A stretch of 8,928 bases of DNA from Actinomycetota bacterium. GTDB lineage: Bacteria; Actinomycetota; Actinomycetes; Nanopelagicales; Nanopelagicaceae. Below, piece by piece: positions 7,222 through 8,928 of the stretch. The position numbers and the translations under genes are program-made. The stretch spans positions 1-8,928 of the forward strand of contig WLJF01000016.1 of assembly GCA_009701945.1 (NCBI GenBank), read 5' to 3'. Below the pieces are notes generated by a model. It was given only the letters and a program-made list of their open reading frames with translations. It did no database searches and was not told the origin of the DNA. The stretch's first letter is position 1, and each line of letters opens with the position of its first letter.

Positions 7222-7643
7222 TGTCAGCTCGCAGTAAGGCTCGTAAGCAGACTCTAGATTTACTCTATGAGGCTGATATTCGTAGCACCTCTGCGGCAGA
7301 TCTCTTAGCTCTTCGTGATGTCATCGAAGAAGGTCCTGATGCCCGTCCCATACGAGAATTCACAAAGCTTCTTATTGCAGGAGTAACAGAGAATAAGCGC
7401 AAGATTGATGAATTGATTTCTACCTATGCCCAGGGCTGGGATATGGATCGTCTTCCTGCGGTGGATCGAAATATTTTGCGTCTTGGAATTTATGAGATTG
7501 TCTGGAGCGCTGATTTAGATGATGGCATCGCAATCGATGAAGCTCTCACGCTTGCAAAAGAGCTCTCAACAGATGAATCTGCAGGCTATATTCACGGTGT
7601 TCTAGGCCGTATTTCATCCATTAAAGACAGTATTGCAATCTAA
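7221..7643 (+). CDS. nusB: Transcription antitermination factor NusB
   Basis: All-helical RNA-binding protein that pairs with NusE (ribosomal protein S10) on boxA RNA to promote rRNA antitermination. The 140-residue length is usual. The N-terminal helix ARSKARKQTLDLLYEAD, the central RLPAVDRNILRLGIYEI, and the C-terminal IAIDEALTLAKELSTDESAGYIHGVLGRI are the family signatures in the right order. The GTG start shares a base with the efp stop (TAGTG); a weak AGGGT lies about 10 nt upstream, so it probably depends on translation of efp. The TAA stop overlaps the stop of the bldD-like gene on the other strand by 4 bp, leaving no intergenic room for a terminator. Confidence 0.95.
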   Translation: MSARSKARKQTLDLLYEADIRSTSAADLLALRDVIEEGPDARPIREFTKLLIAGVTENKRKIDELISTYAQGWDMDRLPAVDRNILRLGIYEIVWSADLDDGIAIDEALTLAKELSTDESAGYIHGVLGRISSIKDSIAI

Positions 7644-7650
7644 CCCTGTC
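7626..7650. repeat. Weak inverted repeat at the nusB/bldD convergent junction
   Basis: GACAG (7626-7630) pairs with CTGTC (7646-7650) across a 15-nt loop that itself contains the palindrome ATTGCAAT (7632-7639). Read on the - strand it is followed by TTTAAT, so it might act weakly as a bldD terminator. Read on the + strand no T-run follows. Only a tentative terminator. Confidence 0.25.
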
Positions 7651-8140
7651 GCACCTTCAGCAATAAGTTCTCCTTTTCTAACCATAGCAATACCTGTGAA
7701 ATGGGTAGATCAAAGAGAACTGAGATGGTTTCAAGATCTGCATGCCTGATCGATAAGACTTCTCCGTTCCAATCTTGACGAGAACGAATGAGTTTCTGGG
7801 CCAATCGTGCGAGAAGGAGATAGTGGGAGTTCTGGGGATGAGATTCATCGAGAGCTCGGCGATTGACTGCGCGCAAATCAATGACTGTGCGTACAGCTGA
7901 TATGACTTCTACTGGAAGCACTTCGGTAAAAAGCTGCGAAAGAGGAACGTCATAGAGAGCTGCGATGGAGATTGCGCGTTTAACGCTCAGGGTTCGGGCG
8001 CCACGTTCATAGGAGCCAAGGACTACCGCTTTCAGTGCGCCCTTACTTAATACTTCTACATCGCTCAGGGAGAGCGAGCGAGAGATGCGGATAGCCCGGA
8101 GTCGGGCCGAGACCTGCGCGATTGTGACCTCATTATTCAT
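7640..8140 (-). CDS. bldD: BldD-like XRE-family regulator with c-di-GMP signature
   Basis: DNA-binding regulator of 166 residues resembling Streptomyces BldD. The N-terminal helix-turn-helix domain (about 7-76) contains SKGALKAVVLGSYERGARTLSVKR, almost the BldD recognition region. The C-terminal domain (about 107-162) contains SRQDWNGEVLSIRHADL, giving R121-x-D123-x8-R132-x-x-D135. This is the RxD-x8-RxxD motif with which BldD binds a c-di-GMP tetramer that dimerises it. The linker is unrelated in sequence. It sits between nusB and pyrR as in Streptomyces, but here on the - strand: convergent with nusB and divergent from pyrR. No Shine-Dalgarno precedes the ATG; a -10 (TAACCT) lies 6 nt away, suggesting a leaderless mRNA. 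Orthology is likely; its targets here are unknown. Confidence 0.85.
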   Translation of the reverse strand: MNNEVTIAQVSARLRAIRISRSLSLSDVEVLSKGALKAVVLGSYERGARTLSVKRAISIAALYDVPLSQLFTEVLPVEVISAVRTVIDLRAVNRRALDESHPQNSHYLLLARLAQKLIRSRQDWNGEVLSIRHADLETISVLFDLPISQVLLWLEKENLLLKVRQG

Positions 8141-8146
8141 GGCGCG

Positions 8147-8152
8147 AGGTTA
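8147..8152 (-). promoter_or_regulatory. Candidate -10 (TAACCT) for leaderless bldD mRNA
   Basis: On the - strand TAACCT (8152 to 8147) fits TANNNT and is separated from the bldD ATG (8140) by 6 nt, so transcription could start on the ATG itself. No Shine-Dalgarno is present. No good -35 lies 16-18 bp upstream. Confidence 0.4.
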
Positions 8153-8159
8153 GGCACTC

Positions 8160-8182
8160 TTGGCATGCGTGCGTTCTGCCAA
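8160..8182. repeat. Inverted repeat TTGGCA-N11-TGCCAA between bldD and pyrR
   Basis: TTGGCA (8160-8165) and TGCCAA (8177-8182) are perfect complements with an 11-bp spacer, so equivalent bases are about 17 bp apart, under two helical turns. It lies upstream of both the bldD -10 and the pyrR -10. A dyad of this form is typical of an operator for a dimeric regulator, but the protein is unknown. Confidence 0.45.
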
Positions 8183-8193
8183 TCCACAGAGAG

Positions 8194-8204
8194 CCAAACT
8201 TTGG
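8194..8204. repeat. Palindrome CCAAA-C-TTTGG in the pyrR promoter spacer
   Basis: An 11-bp perfect palindrome (centre C8199) lies just before the pyrR -10. With GCCAA at 8178-8182, 8193-8197 and 8216-8220 it makes a cluster of CCAA/TTGG half-sites across the divergent promoter region. Possible operator; function not shown. Confidence 0.35.
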
Positions 8205-8213
8205 TGCTAGAAT
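8205..8213 (+). promoter_or_regulatory. pyrR operon promoter, extended -10 (TGCTAGAAT)
   Basis: TAGAAT (8208-8213) differs from TATAAT at one base and has TG one base upstream, a full extended -10. The -35 is poor (TCCACA at 8183-8188, 19-bp spacer), which an extended -10 can tolerate. Transcription should begin near 8220, giving a leader of about 45 nt made almost wholly of the PyrR-type hairpin and the ribosome site. Confidence 0.6.
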
Positions 8214-8222
8214 CCGCCAACA

Positions 8223-8258
8223 TCCTTTAACGACCCGTCCTGCGAGGCGGGGAAGGAG
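8223..8258 (+). promoter_or_regulatory. PyrR RNA-binding loop and Shine-Dalgarno of pyrR
   Basis: The RNA sequence GUCCUGCGAGGC (8237-8248) matches the core of the PyrR binding-loop consensus ARUCCNGNGAGGYU. It folds as CCCG (8234-8237) with CGGG (8248-8251), a bulged U8238, CCU (8239-8241) with AGG (8245-8247) and loop GCG. The Shine-Dalgarno AAGGAG (8253-8258) follows one base later, 6 nt from the ATG. UCCUU (8223-8227) can pair with AAGGA (8253-8257), closing an outer stem that hides the ribosome site. Known for mycobacteria: PyrR with uridine nucleotide represses translation of its operon at such a hairpin. I infer the same here. There is no room or T-run for a terminator, so Bacillus-type attenuation is unlikely. 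Confidence 0.75.
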
Positions 8259-8264
8259 ATTTAC

Positions 8265-8798
8265 ATGAGCCTTGCCCTGCCGGCGCCAGATATGGCACGA
8301 GCTATTACCCGCATTTCCCACGAGATCCTTGAACGTAACTCTGGTTCAGACTCGATCACACTTCTCGGCATTCCCACACGAGGTGCTCACCTTGCAGCTC
8401 GCATCGCTGCAAATATCGAGGCCATTGAGGGAAAGCCAGTTCAATCAGGAACTCTGGATATCACCTTGCACCGTGATGATCTACGTATGCGCCCACCGCG
8501 TGCGCTCATGCCAACAGTCATTCCATCCCTTGGCGTTGAAGATCGCAATGTCATCCTTGTCGATGATGTTCTCTTCTCAGGTCGCACCATTCGCGCAGCC
8601 CTAGATGCACTCGGTGAAATTGGGCGCCCAAAGACGGTGCAACTTGCAGTCCTTGTCGATCGCGGCCATCGCCAACTGCCTATCAAGGCAGATTATGTGG
8701 GCAAGAACCTTCCGACATCACCTTCTCAAATCATCAAGGTTCAATTCACAGAACTCGATGGTGTGGATGCGGTTTCACTGGAAGAAGGTGGCAAATAA
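8265..8798 (+). CDS. pyrR: PyrR: pyr mRNA-binding regulator / uracil phosphoribosyltransferase
   Basis: Bifunctional protein: it binds pyr mRNA in response to UMP or UTP to lower expression of pyrimidine genes, and many members also make UMP from uracil and PRPP. The 177-residue length is typical. The phosphoribosyltransferase signature [13 protein letters not shown] contains D100, D101 and T108. [18 protein letters not shown], and [23 protein letters not shown] are characteristic of PyrR rather than plain Upp. The ATG has a strong AAGGAG 6 nt upstream, right after a PyrR-type hairpin, implying autoregulation. The TAA stop shares its last A with the pyrB ATG (TAATG). Confidence 0.96.
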   Translation: MSLALPAPDMARAITRISHEILERNSGSDSITLLGIPTRGAHLAARIAANIEAIEGKPVQSGTLDITLHRDDLRMRPPRALMPTVIPSLGVEDRNVILVDDVLFSGRTIRAALDALGEIGRPKTVQLAVLVDRGHRQLPIKADYVGKNLPTSPSQIIKVQFTELDGVDAVSLEEGGK

Positions 8799-8928
8799 TG
8801 CGCCATCTCCTATCAATAGCAGATTTAAGTAAGGGTGAAGCACTTCAAATACTGAATACCGCAGAAGAGTTAGCGCGTGTATCAGATGGTCCTATGAAAA
8901 AGCTCCCCACATTGCGTGGTCGCACAAT
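8798..8928 (+). CDS. pyrB: Aspartate carbamoyltransferase, N-terminal part (3' end outside window)
   Basis: Catalytic chain that joins aspartate and carbamoyl phosphate in de novo pyrimidine synthesis. Only about 43 codons are present. The N-terminus [28 protein letters not shown], followed by KKLPTLRGRT, is the usual opening of actinobacterial PyrB, and the window ends just before the carbamoyl-phosphate STRT motif. The ATG shares one base with the pyrR stop; AAGG at 8785-8788 in the end of pyrR can serve as ribosome site, so it is likely translated from the same mRNA and under the same PyrR control. pyrC and carAB would be expected next, but cannot be seen. Confidence 0.93.
   Translation, partial: MRHLLSIADLSKGEALQILNTAEELARVSDGPMKKLPTLRGRT

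Noticed and set aside
8223..8258. Bacillus-type PyrR attenuator (antiterminator plus terminator)
   Set aside because: The leader is too short and has no terminator stem with a T-run; the hairpin lies on the ribosome site, which fits translational control instead.
1..8928. Mobile element, CRISPR array, defence system or horizontally acquired island
   Set aside because: No transposase, integrase, direct-repeat array, tRNA or composition break was seen; every gene belongs to a core family in an order expected for actinobacteria.

Overview
The window is one strand of ordinary, densely packed bacterial housekeeping DNA. I judge it to come from an actinobacterium. The gene order alaS - ruvX - mltG - aroE - A24 peptidase - aroC - aroK - aroB - aroQ - efp - nusB - bldD - pyrR - pyrB combines neighbourhoods I know from Streptomyces and mycobacteria. 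A BldD-family regulator beside nusB and pyrR, and an EF-P with a P-G-K-G-P loop, point the same way. Base composition looks slightly under 50% G+C by eye, and genes abut or overlap almost everywhere. This suggests a streamlined low-GC lineage such as the freshwater Nanopelagicales (acI). That placement is inference, not something the sequence proves.

Layout. Positions 1-2946 hold the 3' part of alaS, then ruvX, mltG and aroE, all on the + strand with butted or overlapping ends. Positions 2993-3382 hold a small membrane aspartic peptidase of the prepilin-peptidase (A24) family. Positions 3417-6596 hold aroC, aroK, aroB and aroQ in a tight run. With aroE, this gives five of the seven shikimate-pathway steps; DAHP synthase and EPSP synthase are not here. 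A 64-bp gap with a small hairpin precedes efp and nusB (6661-7643). A bldD-like gene (7640-8140) lies on the - strand, tail-to-tail with nusB and sharing 4 bp. A 124-bp divergent promoter region separates it from pyrR (8265-8798), which runs directly into pyrB, cut by the window end. Six of the thirteen visible starts are GTG (mltG, aroE, A24 peptidase, aroB, efp, nusB).

How the genes work together. aroB, aroQ, aroE, aroK and aroC carry carbon from DAHP towards chorismate (all but the EPSP step). EF-P, NusB, AlaRS and RuvX serve translation and RNA synthesis or processing, and MltG acts in cell-wall growth. PyrR and PyrB begin a pyrimidine operon.

The most informative non-coding element is the pyrR leader. 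It contains a match to the PyrR RNA-binding-loop consensus on a hairpin that abuts the Shine-Dalgarno sequence, and an upstream UCCUU that can pair with that Shine-Dalgarno. This is the layout expected for autogenous translational repression. Other points worth checking are the BldD homologue with an intact c-di-GMP signature, a perfect inverted repeat over the A24 peptidase start, and a recurring TANNNT-6 nt-start arrangement suggesting leaderless transcripts. I found no mobile element, CRISPR array, tRNA, rRNA or clearly novel multi-gene system.
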